From Providencia sp. (GTDB lineage Bacteria; Pseudomonadota; Gammaproteobacteria; Enterobacterales; Enterobacteriaceae): DNA of 36,393 bases. The position numbers and the translations under genes were made by a program. A model generated the notes under the pieces. It was given only the letters and a program-made list of their open reading frames with translations. It did not search any database and was not told the DNA's origin. The DNA is taken from the NCBI RefSeq assembly GCF_003533305.1, contig NZ_DOEH01000001.1, forward strand, positions 1 through 36,393, written 5' to 3'. This document shows positions 27,197 to 36,393 of this stretch, piece after piece. Numbering within the stretch: the first letter of the stretch is position 1; each line of letters opens with the position of its first letter.

Positions 27197-28006
27197 ATGT
27201 CGACAAAAAATATAATACCAACTGCTGACACTATCCCGACAACGAGTCTTTCAATAACAGCCCCTCCTGCGACATTTGGCCGCATCCACTCTTTTGAGTC
27301 CTGTGGTACGGTCGATGGTCCTGGTATACGATTCATCGTTTTCTTTCAAGGGTGCTTAATGCGCTGTCTGTATTGCCATAATCGCGATACTTGGGACACT
27401 CATACCGGCCAAATTGTGACGGTTGAAGAACTGATGAAAGAAGCTGTCACCTATCGCCATTTTATGAATGCAACTGGCGGTGGCGTTACGGCATCTGGTG
27501 GTGAGGCTATTTTACAAGCAGAATTTGTTCGTGATTGGTTCCGCGCCTGCAAACAAGAAAATATTCATACTTGCTTAGATACCAATGGCTTTGTACGTCG
27601 TTACGATCCGGTTATCGATGAGCTGATGGATGTAACCGATTTAGTCATGCTTGACTTAAAGCAAATTAACGATGATATTCACCAAAAATTAGTCGGCGTA
27701 TCGAACCATCGTACCCTTGAGTTTGCCCGCTATCTCACAAAACGTAATCAAAAAACTTGGGTCCGTTATGTGGTTGTGCCAGGCTGGAGCGATGATGACC
27801 ATTCGGTGCATTTATTAGGTGAATTTACCAAAGATATGACTAATATCGAAAAATTTGAGTTATTGCCTTACCATGAGCTCGGCAAACATAAATGGGAAAC
27901 CATGGGTGAAGAGTACAAGCTAGATGGTGTAAAACCACCATCCAAAGAAGTCATGGAACGCGTAAAAAATATCCTTGAAAGTTATGGCCATAAGGTTATT
28001 TATTAA
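27197..28006 (+). CDS. pflA: pyruvate formate-lyase activating enzyme
   Basis: Radical SAM enzyme that installs the glycyl radical on PflB, using electrons from flavodoxin (FldA is encoded in this window). The 269-residue product has the 4Fe-4S motif [10 protein letters not shown] (Cys53, Cys57, Cys60), the GGG/SAM region [15 protein letters not shown], and [11 protein letters not shown]; it ends [10 protein letters not shown]. Compared with E. coli PflA (246 residues) it carries about 23 extra residues at the N-terminus, rich in Thr, Ser and Pro, before [16 protein letters not shown]. The longer start is well supported: GGAG lies eight bases before the ATG at 27197, and no ATG, GTG or TTG lies just ahead of the conserved part. 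It follows pflB by 203 bp beyond a terminator. Confidence 0.96.
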   Translation: MSTKNIIPTADTIPTTSLSITAPPATFGRIHSFESCGTVDGPGIRFIVFFQGCLMRCLYCHNRDTWDTHTGQIVTVEELMKEAVTYRHFMNATGGGVTASGGEAILQAEFVRDWFRACKQENIHTCLDTNGFVRRYDPVIDELMDVTDLVMLDLKQINDDIHQKLVGVSNHRTLEFARYLTKRNQKTWVRYVVVPGWSDDDHSVHLLGEFTKDMTNIEKFELLPYHELGKHKWETMGEEYKLDGVKPPSKEVMERVKNILESYGHKVIY

Positions 28007-28509
28007 AATTATTTCTAGGCTCTGTATAGGGCCTAGAACACTTTCACTCCCTGAATATAAACAACACACTACTCACTAAATATATCGGCTGCAATAAAGA
28101 ATCCGTTTGCATGACTGCCATTTCCCTCTTCCAATTCGGATAGCAATTAACCCATTACATAAAAAATAATACTAACAATGATAATTAATAGCTCTTTTAA
28201 TGAGTTTTAATCTCATTGAATAAGAATTTATAACTTAAAGTTCCCCATTAATTACAACTAAACTTTATAAAATTCTGTGCTAACTTTATATAAACTATTA
28301 ATATAGTTTATATAGGGAAATTTTAATCAATCATACCTTACCAGAATAGTCTGCTTTATAATGCTGCCGCATATCGACATACTAGTGTTGATGACTTTTA
28401 GTATTAATAGCATCGATTTTACACAGAATAATTTCTAAATTTCATTTAAAATTAATAATATTGCTTTCACACTACTACTTTTATACTACTAATAGGTTCC
28501 TTCTTTATC
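28007..28509. other. pflA downstream / membrane-gene upstream region
   Basis: 503 bp of AT-rich sequence. A hairpin TTCTAGGC (28013-28020) with GCCTAGAA (28031-28038) lies seven bases after the pflA stop and may end its transcript. A striking 12-bp dyad is at 28287-28314 (listed separately). TTGCTT (28461-28466) and TATACT (28482-28487) might be a promoter for the next gene, but the 15-bp spacer is short. No open frame of coding character. Confidence 0.5.
28287..28314. promoter_or_regulatory. 12-bp perfect dyad, possible operator
   Basis: The arms TATATAAACTAT (28287-28298) and ATAGTTTATATA (28303-28314) are perfect reverse complements separated by four bases (TAAT). It lies about 200 bp upstream of the membrane-protein gene. 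No T tract follows (GGGAAATT), so it does not look like a terminator; a dimeric regulator's operator or a cruciform is possible. I do not recognise a known binding motif. Confidence 0.4.
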
Positions 28510-29352
28510 ATGAATAATGACAATTTTAATGCAGGCAACTCCCCTGCACCAACAAGTACGCCTTCCGTTGATACGTTGGTTTTTCTTAACCAACCACGTG
28601 CAGTTGATGCAGGTGAAGGTGTTAACTGGATCAGTCAATCCTGGTCTCTCGTTAAAGAAAAATTGGGAATGTGGGTCTTAATCAACATCGTATTATTTGC
28701 CCTTATCTTCATCGTATCCATGATCCCATTTTTAAATTTACTGATCACTTTCATTACCCCAATTTTTCTTGGTGGTATCATTGCGATTTGTGAAAATCAA
28801 CGTAAAACAGGTCAAGCAGAAATTGGTTTACTATTTGCTGGGTTCCAGCAAAAATTCGGTGCATTATTTGCTGTTGGTGCAATTAACTTCGCCGCTAATC
28901 TTGTTGGAATGATAATCGCCTTTATTATTGGTGGTTCTGCTATTTTTAGTCTCATGATGGAAGCTGATCAATACGGTGGCCCTTCAGATGCGGCTATTTT
29001 TGCCTCTTCTGGCACATTCGCTATTGCAGCTATCGTTATGGGTATTGCTGCATTAGTGGGTACGGCATTAACTTGGTTTGCACCTGCTCTGATCATGAAC
29101 CACGAATTCAAAGTAGGCGAGGCAATTTCTGCAAGCTTACAGGCTGTTAAGAAAAATATCTTACCGGGTATCCTATTCTTTATCGTGCTGGCCATTTTGG
29201 TTATTATTTCTGTTATTCCTTTAGGCTTAGGTTTATTAATCTCTATGCCTATTATGTATGTGGCTTATTACAGCAGCTACCGCAGCTTATTCTTTGCGGA
29301 AACAGCAAAAATGAACACTCAAGCACCACAGAATAATTCTATTATTCAATAA
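28510..29352 (+). CDS. BPSS1780-like polytopic membrane protein, function unknown
   Basis: The 280-residue product has a soluble, Pro/Thr/Asn-rich N-terminus (about residues 1-35), then AGEGVNWISQSWSLVKEKLGMWVLINI, a motif typical of a family of small bacterial membrane proteins annotated as BPSS1780-type. About five or six hydrophobic helices follow (roughly 55-75, 78-95, 115-145, 172-200, 215-255), with glycine-rich segments and a conserved-looking loop before VKKNILPGILFFIV. No enzymatic residues are evident. The ATG has no close ribosome site. It is probably monocistronic, with a hairpin and a terminator downstream. The family assignment is from pattern memory; the function is unknown. 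Confidence 0.8.
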   Translation: MNNDNFNAGNSPAPTSTPSVDTLVFLNQPRAVDAGEGVNWISQSWSLVKEKLGMWVLINIVLFALIFIVSMIPFLNLLITFITPIFLGGIIAICENQRKTGQAEIGLLFAGFQQKFGALFAVGAINFAANLVGMIIAFIIGGSAIFSLMMEADQYGGPSDAAIFASSGTFAIAAIVMGIAALVGTALTWFAPALIMNHEFKVGEAISASLQAVKKNILPGILFFIVLAILVIISVIPLGLGLLISMPIMYVAYYSSYRSLFFAETAKMNTQAPQNNSIIQ

Positions 29353-29359
29353 GATAAAA

Positions 29360-29386
29360 TTAATCTAAAGTACGAAATTAGATTAA
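29360..29386 (+). terminator. hairpin after the membrane-protein gene
   Basis: Perfect 9-bp inverted repeat TTAATCTAA (29360-29368) and TTAGATTAA (29378-29386) with a 9-base loop, eight bases after the stop codon and before the intrinsic terminator at 29400. It is AT-rich and without a T tail; probably a 3'-end stabiliser. Confidence 0.4.
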
Positions 29387-29399
29387 TAAAAGATACACC

Positions 29400-29434
29400 A
29401 AAGCGGGAATATTAAATTATTACCGCTTTTTCTT
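29400..29434 (+). terminator. intrinsic terminator
   Basis: Stem AAAGCGG (29400-29406) with CCGCTTT (29423-29429), further AT pairing inside the loop, and a T tail. It ends the BPSS1780-type gene transcript before the LysR gene. Confidence 0.8.
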
Positions 29435-29518
29435 ATCATACTTTCCCTCTCTTGATACACTAAACCTTGTTAACTAAACCAATAATATTCTTTCATTAGA
29501 AATGGAGTATTCATTGTT

Positions 29519-30400
29519 ATGCGTTTTGATATGACTGACCTTCGTTTATTTTTAAATGTGATAGAAGCAGGGAGTATTACTGGCGGCGCTTCGTTATCTA
29601 ATTTGACGTTACAATCAGCAAGTGAGCGTATCCGTGGAATGGAAAATGAGTTAGGTGTATTGCTGTTCACTCGTTCAACGAAAGGTATTTCATTGTCAAA
29701 CGCAGGGTATTCATTATCTGAACATGCGCATGTTATCTTGCAAAAATTCGAACATATGCGCAGTGAATTAAGGCAATATAACCAAGGCTTACGAGGTCAT
29801 ATTAATATTTTATGCAATTCATCCGCCCAAATGGAATTTTTACCTAAACGAGTTGGCGCTTATTTACAACAACAGCCAAACATGTCAATTTCTGTTAAAG
29901 AAATGTCGAGTTCAGATATAGTGAGCACAATTAAAAATCGCCTTGCCAATTTAGGTATTGTGGCCGACTCTACTGACTTAAGAGGATTAGAAACTTACCC
30001 ACTTTGTGACGATGAACTAATTGTTTTCGCTCATAAAAATAGCCAATGGGCACAACGCAAAAACATCTCTTTTGCTGATATTGCTGAAGCCGAGTTTGTA
30101 GGCTTAACTGAAGGTATCACTTTACAGAAACATATCGATGCACATGCCCAACAACTCGGTAAGCGCCTAAGCTACAGAGTCAGAATGCCAACCATCGATG
30201 CTATTATGCAAATAGTCAGTAATGGTGTAGGTGTTGCCATTATTCCAAAATATGCCGCTAACCGGTTTTCCGATTCTCAAACAACTAAAGCTATCCCTCT
30301 CACGGATAATTGGGCACAACGTAAATTAGTCATCTGTGCCCGAAATTTCAACGAACTCCCCGAATACACCAATGAGTTTATTCAGTTTATTGCTAACTAA
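29519..30400 (+). CDS. LysR-family transcriptional regulator
   Basis: The 293-residue product has the LysR winged helix-turn-helix at residues 5-65 (DLRLFLNVIEAGSITGGASLSNLTLQ, then ASERIRGMENELGVLLFTRSTKGISLSNAG) and a periplasmic-binding-like effector domain at about 92-290. The glycine-rich segment before the effector domain is short. The start at 29519 has GGAG 11 bases upstream; a second ATG 12 bases in is less likely. It ends 9 bp before the stop of the convergent permease gene, so it is not in a divergent arrangement with it as many LysR targets are. The target and effector cannot be told from the sequence; the TauE-type permease next door is one candidate. Confidence 0.9.
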   Translation: MRFDMTDLRLFLNVIEAGSITGGASLSNLTLQSASERIRGMENELGVLLFTRSTKGISLSNAGYSLSEHAHVILQKFEHMRSELRQYNQGLRGHINILCNSSAQMEFLPKRVGAYLQQQPNMSISVKEMSSSDIVSTIKNRLANLGIVADSTDLRGLETYPLCDDELIVFAHKNSQWAQRKNISFADIAEAEFVGLTEGITLQKHIDAHAQQLGKRLSYRVRMPTIDAIMQIVSNGVGVAIIPKYAANRFSDSQTTKAIPLTDNWAQRKLVICARNFNELPEYTNEFIQFIAN

Positions 30401-30409
30401 AAGTATTTT

Positions 30410-31129
30410 TTACTCTAATGTCATGTAACTACCTAATAAGATCAATCCAGCAAAAAAACATCGGCGAAACATAATTTCACTGATTCTACTTCGTAAATAT
30501 TGTCCTATATACATTCCAATAATCGCAGGTATTAACGCGATAGCCGATAATAAATAATTGATACCACCAAGTTGTTGGCTCAATAAAAGCTGTATAGCCA
30601 ATGCAATTGTAGAACCAGTAAATGCTAAACCAAGAGTCTGAATTAATTCATCTTTATTTAATTGAAGTGACTGTAAATAAGGAACAGCTGGGATCACAAA
30701 AACTCCCGTAGCGGTAGTTATTACACCAGTAAGATAACCAATAATAGGCGAAAGCTTTTTTTCAGAATGACGATTAATAACAGGTAACCTTTTTGCAGTA
30801 ATTCCCCATATTCCATAAATAGACAACATGACTCCCAATGAGGGTAGTGTCCATGAAGAGTCTGACGTCAATGGTGGTAAAAAACTAAAAAAAGTCCCGA
30901 TAAAAACGCCCACAATAAAAGGCCAAAATCGCTTGATTAACACCCCAAATTTAGGCCCAATGCAAAGTTGCCAGATATTAGTCACAAATGAAGGAATAAT
31001 AAGTAAACTTGCTGCGATTATCGGTTCCATGGTTATACTCAGCAACCCCATGGCTATGGTTGGTAACCCTAAGCCAATCACCCCTTTAATGAACCCTGCT
31101 AATAAAAAAACACCGATTACTATTTCCAT
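30410..31129 (-). CDS. TauE/SafE-family membrane permease
   Basis: The 239-residue product is a hydrophobic protein with about eight membrane helices in two related halves, starting MEIVIGVFLLAGFIKGVIGLGLPT, the typical first half-repeat with the G-x-x-G-x-G-x-G-like run. The second half begins near IIGYLTGVITTATGVFVIPAVPYLQ. Members of the family export sulfite, sulfoacetate or related organic anions, but the substrate varies and is unknown here. The start ATG (31127-31129) has AGAGAA upstream. It converges with the LysR gene, with 9 bp between their stop codons. Confidence 0.85.
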   Translation of the reverse strand: MEIVIGVFLLAGFIKGVIGLGLPTIAMGLLSITMEPIIAASLLIIPSFVTNIWQLCIGPKFGVLIKRFWPFIVGVFIGTFFSFLPPLTSDSSWTLPSLGVMLSIYGIWGITAKRLPVINRHSEKKLSPIIGYLTGVITTATGVFVIPAVPYLQSLQLNKDELIQTLGLAFTGSTIALAIQLLLSQQLGGINYLLSAIALIPAIIGMYIGQYLRSRISEIMFRRCFFAGLILLGSYMTLE

Positions 31130-31251
31130 TATATTCTCTACAAGCTATTAATTTATCACGCAAGCGTAATCGTACTTATAATAAATACCTATATGGAAAA
31201 TAGTTAGGAGGAGTCAGGAAAAAACTGAGAAGGATAACGTTTGTTGGTAAA

Positions 31252-31282
31252 TAAAAAACCGCCACTTAAAAAGTGACGGTTT
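31252..31282 (-). terminator. serS terminator
   Basis: Read on the minus strand, AAACCGTCACTT and AAGTGGCGGTTT form a 12-bp stem (one mismatch-like pair) over a 3-base loop, followed by a T run. It lies about 50 bp after the serS stop and upstream of the permease gene. Confidence 0.85.
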
Positions 31283-31331
31283 GATTTGAAATATGGGTTA
31301 TTTATACGTTGCTGATAAGCAAATAACGATA

Positions 31332-32660
<1,329 letters not shown>

Positions 32661-32667
32661 TTAATAA

Positions 32668-32710
32668 TATAGTGCCTTCTAGCACTATACGTAAAAGTAA
32701 TGTGTTTTAC
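32668..32710 (-). other. two hairpins in the serS leader region
   Basis: The rarA-serS gap contains TATAGTGC (32668-32675) with GCACTATA (32682-32689), and GTAAAA (32691-32696) with TTTTAC (32705-32710), back to back. Neither has a T tail on the minus strand, so they are more likely leader structures of serS or a rarA 3' end than a terminator. The role is unknown. Confidence 0.35.
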
Positions 32711-32736
32711 ATTATAACCTTACCGCATTGCCCACA

Positions 32737-34080
32737 TTAGCGATAGCGTTTTGTGGCGCTAATTTGATCCTGTTGGGTTAACCAGTCTAGTTTTTCTGCG
32801 ATTTTAGTTTCTAGCCCACGTTTGGTTGGATAATAATAACGCGTTGCTTTCATTGCTTCTGGAAAATAATTTTCTCCCGCGGCATAAGCATTTGATTCAT
32901 CATGAGCATAGCGATACTCTTTTCCAGCTCCCAGCTCTTTTAATAGTTTTGTCGGAGCATTTCTTAAATGCTCCGGTACATCATAATCCGGCTGCATTTG
33001 CGCATCTTTAATCGCCGCTTTATAAGCGGTATAAACTGCATTGCTTTTCGGGGCACAAGCTAAATAAACGATAGCTTGAGCAATGGCTCGCTCGCCTTCC
33101 GCAGGGCCAACACGCGTAAAGCAATCCCAAGCAGAAATTGCCACTTGCATTGCTCTAGGATCTGCATTCCCCACATCTTCAGAGGCAATCGCCAACAAAC
33201 GGCGAGCGACATATAATGGGTCACCGCCTGCGGTAATAATTCTTGCATACCAATATAATGCCGCATCAGGCGCTGAGCCTCTCACGGATTTATGCAAAGC
33301 CGAAATTAAATCATAATAACGGTCACCATTTTTATCGAAACGCGCCGTGCGCTCACCGCTAACTTCTTTGAGCAGATCAGCTGTGAGAATACGCTGACCA
33401 TGGCTATCCGATTCTGCCATATCAGCCATCATTTCAAGTAAGTTAAGAGAACGTCGAGCATCCCCATTAACCAGCTGAGCAATCATTTTTCTTGTGCTAT
33501 CCGGTAGAATAATATTTTGTCCACCAAAGCCTCGAGAAGCATCTCCCATGGCCTGTAAAAGCACTTCTTCAATATCGTTCTCATCCAATGACTTCAATAA
33601 ATAAACTCTAGCACGTGATAAGAGGGCTGAATTTAATTCAAAGGAAGGATTTTCTGTGGTGGCACCAATAAACGTAATCGTACCATCTTCAATATGAGGC
33701 AAAAAAGCGTCTTGCTGGCTTTTATTAAAGCGATGGACTTCATCAACAAAGAGAATTGTTCTACGCCCTGCACTTCGATTTTGGCGTGCTTTTTCTATTG
33801 ATTCTCGGATTTCTTTAATACCCGACGTTACCGCAGAAATACGTTCAATATCAGCTTGTGCATAGTGACCGATAATCTCGGCCAATGTCGTTTTACCTGT
33901 TCCCGGAGGTCCCCACAAGATCATTGAATGTAAGTGACCGGATTTTATTGCACGAGGTAAAGGTTTACCTTCGGCGAATAAATGTTTTTGTCCGATATAT
34001 TGTTCAAGTGACTCTGGCCGCATACGCGCAGCCAAAGGTTGAAATTCGTTCTGTGAAAAATCGAGAGACAGGTTGCCCAC
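32737..34080 (-). CDS. rarA: replication-associated recombination protein A
   Basis: AAA+ ATPase of the RarA/Mgs1/WRNIP1 family that acts at stalled forks and binds single-stranded DNA ends. The 447-residue product (E. coli 447) has Walker [13 protein letters not shown] at residues 57-68, Walker [11 protein letters not shown] with Asp113, sensor 1 [19 protein letters not shown], and a C-terminal tetramerisation domain beginning near [22 protein letters not shown]. The start is a GTG (34078-34080) preceded by AGAGGAAA, as in E. coli, where it is also GTG. It lies 15 bp after lolA, so it is cotranscribed with it. Confidence 0.97.
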   Translation of the reverse strand: MGNLSLDFSQNEFQPLAARMRPESLEQYIGQKHLFAEGKPLPRAIKSGHLHSMILWGPPGTGKTTLAEIIGHYAQADIERISAVTSGIKEIRESIEKARQNRSAGRRTILFVDEVHRFNKSQQDAFLPHIEDGTITFIGATTENPSFELNSALLSRARVYLLKSLDENDIEEVLLQAMGDASRGFGGQNIILPDSTRKMIAQLVNGDARRSLNLLEMMADMAESDSHGQRILTADLLKEVSGERTARFDKNGDRYYDLISALHKSVRGSAPDAALYWYARIITAGGDPLYVARRLLAIASEDVGNADPRAMQVAISAWDCFTRVGPAEGERAIAQAIVYLACAPKSNAVYTAYKAAIKDAQMQPDYDVPEHLRNAPTKLLKELGAGKEYRYAHDESNAYAAGENYFPEAMKATRYYYPTKRGLETKIAEKLDWLTQQDQISATKRYR

Positions 34081-34095
34081 TATTTCCTCTTACTA

Positions 34096-34716
34096 CTATT
34101 TAGTTCCTGAGCGTTGGTCATCTAGCGTAACGCCTTTTGGCACTGTAAATTTAAATTTGCTTGGATCTACATGACCATTTTTTTGTTCTTTTAACTGATA
34201 AGCACTGGTTTGCCCGTCTTGTTCAACAGCTGCAAATTTTTCGATAGTACCCTGAGGTGAAACGGTAATCGAAAAGCCTTTTAAGGTGCCATTGGTTTGC
34301 TTTGGTTTTAAATCAAACGTATTACCCTGCTGAATAATGGAATACTGCTTCCAATCTCTTGGGTCATTACGTGTAATTAATAAAAATGGCGTATCTTGCG
34401 TAGCATCAGATAAGTTGGTAACAGTCACTTGTTCAACAAATGGATTATAAAACCAAAGATTTTTACCATCAGAGACTAAAACGCTTTCATCTGGTGATGT
34501 CATATTCCAATTAAATAGGTTTGGTCGCTCAAGCCATAGCTCACCCACACCTTCTTGGATAAGATCACCTTCAGGACTGGTGACTTTTTGTGAAAAGCTA
34601 GCTTGAAAACTATTGACCTTATTCAGTCGTTCCTGAAGGTCTTGACTCGCATCAGCCAGTACTTGGCCAATATTTAAACTAAAGGCTAATGCGCCTAATA
34701 ACATCATTTTTTTCAT
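34096..34716 (-). CDS. lolA: outer-membrane lipoprotein carrier protein LolA
   Basis: Periplasmic chaperone that receives lipoproteins from LolCDE and delivers them to LolB. The 206-residue precursor has a 21-residue signal peptide ([10 protein letters not shown]... QVLA, cut before DAS). The mature protein starts [22 protein letters not shown] and has [42 protein letters not shown], whose aromatic and Arg residues form the hydrophobic cavity and lid in E. coli LolA. The start ATG at 34714-34716 has AAGGT nine bases upstream. It stands between ftsK and rarA, the conserved arrangement. Confidence 0.96.
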   Translation of the reverse strand: MKKMMLLGALAFSLNIGQVLADASQDLQERLNKVNSFQASFSQKVTSPEGDLIQEGVGELWLERPNLFNWNMTSPDESVLVSDGKNLWFYNPFVEQVTVTNLSDATQDTPFLLITRNDPRDWKQYSIIQQGNTFDLKPKQTNGTLKGFSITVSPQGTIEKFAAVEQDGQTSAYQLKEQKNGHVDPSKFKFTVPKGVTLDDQRSGTK

Positions 34717-34740
34717 CGAAAAAAGACCTTAAATTTATAC

Positions 34741-34775
34741 CTCAAGAGGCGTTATATCTTTATACACCCCTTGAG
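34741..34775 (-). terminator. ftsK-lolA intergenic hairpin
   Basis: On the minus strand CTCAAGGGG and CCTCTTGAG form a 9-bp stem with one mismatch and a long AT-rich loop, about 48 bp after the ftsK stop. The tail (GTATAAATTT) is only weakly T-rich. Partial termination between ftsK and lolA is possible. Confidence 0.4.
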
Positions 34776-34822
34776 TTAAACCAACAATTGAAGGGGTAAA
34801 TTATTCACACTCAATAAAACGA

Positions 34823-36393
34823 TTAATGCCCCATTGAAGGTCGAGACAATACTTCACGATTACCATTATGCCCCGGTTCGCTGACAATTTGCTGAGCTTC
34901 CATTTGCTCTACAATGCGCGCTGCGCGGTTATAACCAATACGGAATTGACGCTGAACACCAGAGATTGAAACTCTTTGTTTTTCAACTACAAACTCTACT
35001 GCTTGATCAAACAATGGGTCGAGTTCTTCTTCACCATTATCATAACCACTACCGCCTTCGCTATCATCGCTACAGGTTGTAATATTATCGATATATTGTG
35101 GCTTACCACGTGCTTTCCAATCGTTAACGACCGCATGGACTTCTTGGTCTCGCACAAATGCACCATGAACTCGCACAGGAATTGATGAGTTTGGTGGCAA
35201 ATAAAGCATATCCCCCATCCCCAACAAAGATTCAGCGCCACTTTGGTCTAAAATAGTACGTGAATCAATTTTACTTGAAACTGTAAAAGCGATACGCGTT
35301 GGGATATTAGCCTTAATTAAACCAGTAATTATATCCACTGAAGGTCGCTGTGTTGCAAGGACAAGGTGAATACCCGCAGCACGTGCTTTTTGCGCTAATC
35401 TAGCGATCAGTTCTTCAACTTTCTTGCCCGCAGTCATCATCAGATCTGCAAATTCATCCACCATCACCACAATATATGGCTCTTTTTTCAGCATTGGATG
35501 TTCGATTTCCATGCTGTCACTTGGTTTCCAATGTGGATCCGGTATTGGGCGCCCCATATCCGCAGCAGCTTTAATTTTATCATTATAACCGGCAAGGTTA
35601 CGTACCCCGAGCGCAGACATGAGTTTATAGCGACGTTCCATTTCATTGACACACCAACGCAATGCATTTGCTGCATCTTTCATATCGGTTACAACTTCTG
35701 TCAATAAATGTGGGATACCTTCATAAATAGAAAGCTCCAACATTTTTGGATCTATCATAATAAAACGAACATCTTCAGGTTTAGATTTATATAAGATACT
35801 GAGGATCATCGCATTGACCCCAACAGATTTACCCGAACCGGTTGTCCCTGCTACTAATAAGTGTGGCATTTTAGCCAAGTCAGCAACAACTGGCTCACCT
35901 TCAATATCTTTACCTAAGACAATAGTGAGTGGCGATGGGTCTTTTCTAAAGTCATCACAATCTAATACTTCACTTAAATAAACGGTTTGACGTTTTTCAT
36001 TCGGTAATTCAAGACCAACGTAAGGTTTACCCGGTATGACCTCAACCACCCTGACTGCGGTTGTTGACAATGAACGTGCGAGGTCTCTTGATAATGTCGA
36101 AATTCGAGCAGCTTTAACCCCTGGTGCCAAATCAAGTTCAAAGCGAGTAATAACAGGACCTGGAGAGAAACCTACGACCTCAGCCTTAACCCGATAATCG
36201 TTTAATCGTGCTTCAATCAATCTCGCAGTTTGTTCTAATTTGAACATATCCACCGGCTCTTCTTGCGCTGGCGGACGAGCTAATAAATCCAAAGAAGGCA
36301 TCGGTGTTGTTGGTTTCGGTAATGGCTGGTCATTACGTACCAAGAATGGGTGAAATAAGCTATCTTGTCTTGGCTGCTGTGGCTGCTGTGGCT
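34823..36393 (-). CDS. ftsK: DNA translocase FtsK, C-terminal part (5' end outside window)
   Basis: FtsK couples septum formation to chromosome dimer resolution by pumping DNA and activating XerCD at dif. The window holds about 523 C-terminal codons; the N-terminal membrane domain and most of the linker lie to the right. Visible are the end of a Gln/Pro-rich linker (repeats of CAG and CCA codons, 36345-36393) and the alpha/beta motor domain with Walker [14 protein letters not shown] and Walker [12 protein letters not shown]. Next come [46 protein letters not shown] and the gamma domain near the C-terminus ([23 protein letters not shown]), a winged helix that reads KOPS sites. The frame stays open to the window edge, so an apparent start at 36343 (a TTG codon) is internal. 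Confidence 0.97.
   Translation of the reverse strand, partial: PQQPQQPRQDSLFHPFLVRNDQPLPKPTTPMPSLDLLARPPAQEEPVDMFKLEQTARLIEARLNDYRVKAEVVGFSPGPVITRFELDLAPGVKAARISTLSRDLARSLSTTAVRVVEVIPGKPYVGLELPNEKRQTVYLSEVLDCDDFRKDPSPLTIVLGKDIEGEPVVADLAKMPHLLVAGTTGSGKSVGVNAMILSILYKSKPEDVRFIMIDPKMLELSIYEGIPHLLTEVVTDMKDAANALRWCVNEMERRYKLMSALGVRNLAGYNDKIKAAADMGRPIPDPHWKPSDSMEIEHPMLKKEPYIVVMVDEFADLMMTAGKKVEELIARLAQKARAAGIHLVLATQRPSVDIITGLIKANIPTRIAFTVSSKIDSRTILDQSGAESLLGMGDMLYLPPNSSIPVRVHGAFVRDQEVHAVVNDWKARGKPQYIDNITTCSDDSEGGSGYDNGEEELDPLFDQAVEFVVEKQRVSISGVQRQFRIGYNRAARIVEQMEAQQIVSEPGHNGNREVLSRPSMGH

Noticed and set aside
30828..31151. 107-codon plus-strand open frame opposite the TauE/SafE permease
   Set aside because: Mirror of a hydrophobic membrane protein gene; its composition (many Pro, Ile, Asn) is what the antisense of membrane helices gives.
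34823..36343. Complete 506-residue FtsK-like protein starting at 36343
   Set aside because: The start codon would be an internal TTG; the frame continues upstream through a Gln/Pro-rich linker to the window edge, so this is the 3' part of a full ftsK.

Overview
The window is a stretch of chromosome from an AT-rich enterobacterium. The core proteins (RpsA, IhfB, Cmk, AroA, SerC, Pgm, SeqA, Fur, FldA, PflB, ChiP, SerS, RarA, FtsK) read as close relatives of the Escherichia coli proteins. The low GC, a Proteus-type membrane bactofilin (CcmA) beside fur, and the gene order point to Morganellaceae, most likely Providencia or a near neighbour. The genus is inference. I see no prophage, insertion sequence, CRISPR array, tRNA or rRNA.

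Layout. (1) Positions 1-5737, minus strand: ihfB, rpsA, cmk, aroA, serC, the classical block for translation, nucleotide and aromatic/serine metabolism. (2) Positions 5950-8252, minus strand: pgm and seqA. (3) Positions 8567-16962, plus strand: ybfF, then a three-gene type I secretion operon with two ABC transporters and one HlyD-type adaptor, then ybfE, fldA and fur. In E. coli ybfF is followed directly by ybfE, so the exporter looks like an insertion into conserved order. It has the gene order of the MARTX toxin exporter (rtxB-rtxD-rtxE), but no RTX protein, acyltransferase or outer-membrane channel is encoded here. (4) Positions 17579-21504: the bactofilin gene (plus), then chitoporin chiP and periplasmic asparaginase ansB (both minus). 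(5) Positions 21700-28006, plus strand: ycaO, focA, pflB, pflA, the anaerobic formate module, with a good FNR-type promoter before focA. (6) Positions 28510-31129: a polytopic membrane protein of the BPSS1780 type, a LysR regulator, and a convergent TauE/SafE permease. E. coli carries dmsABC in about this place. (7) Positions 31332-36393, minus strand: serS, rarA, lolA, and the C-terminal part of ftsK, which runs off the right edge.

The main structural message is that two E. coli neighbourhoods are interleaved. The block ftsK-lolA-rarA-serS...pflA-pflB-focA-ycaO...serC-aroA-cmk-rpsA-ihfB is kept in order. The pgm-seqA-ybfF-ybfE-fldA-fur-chiP block, roughly a quarter megabase away in E. coli K-12, sits inside it between serC and ycaO, together with ansB. 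Most genes are ordinary housekeeping. The best candidates for new biology are the orphan dual-ABC exporter and the membrane bactofilin, which has a possible second internal start.
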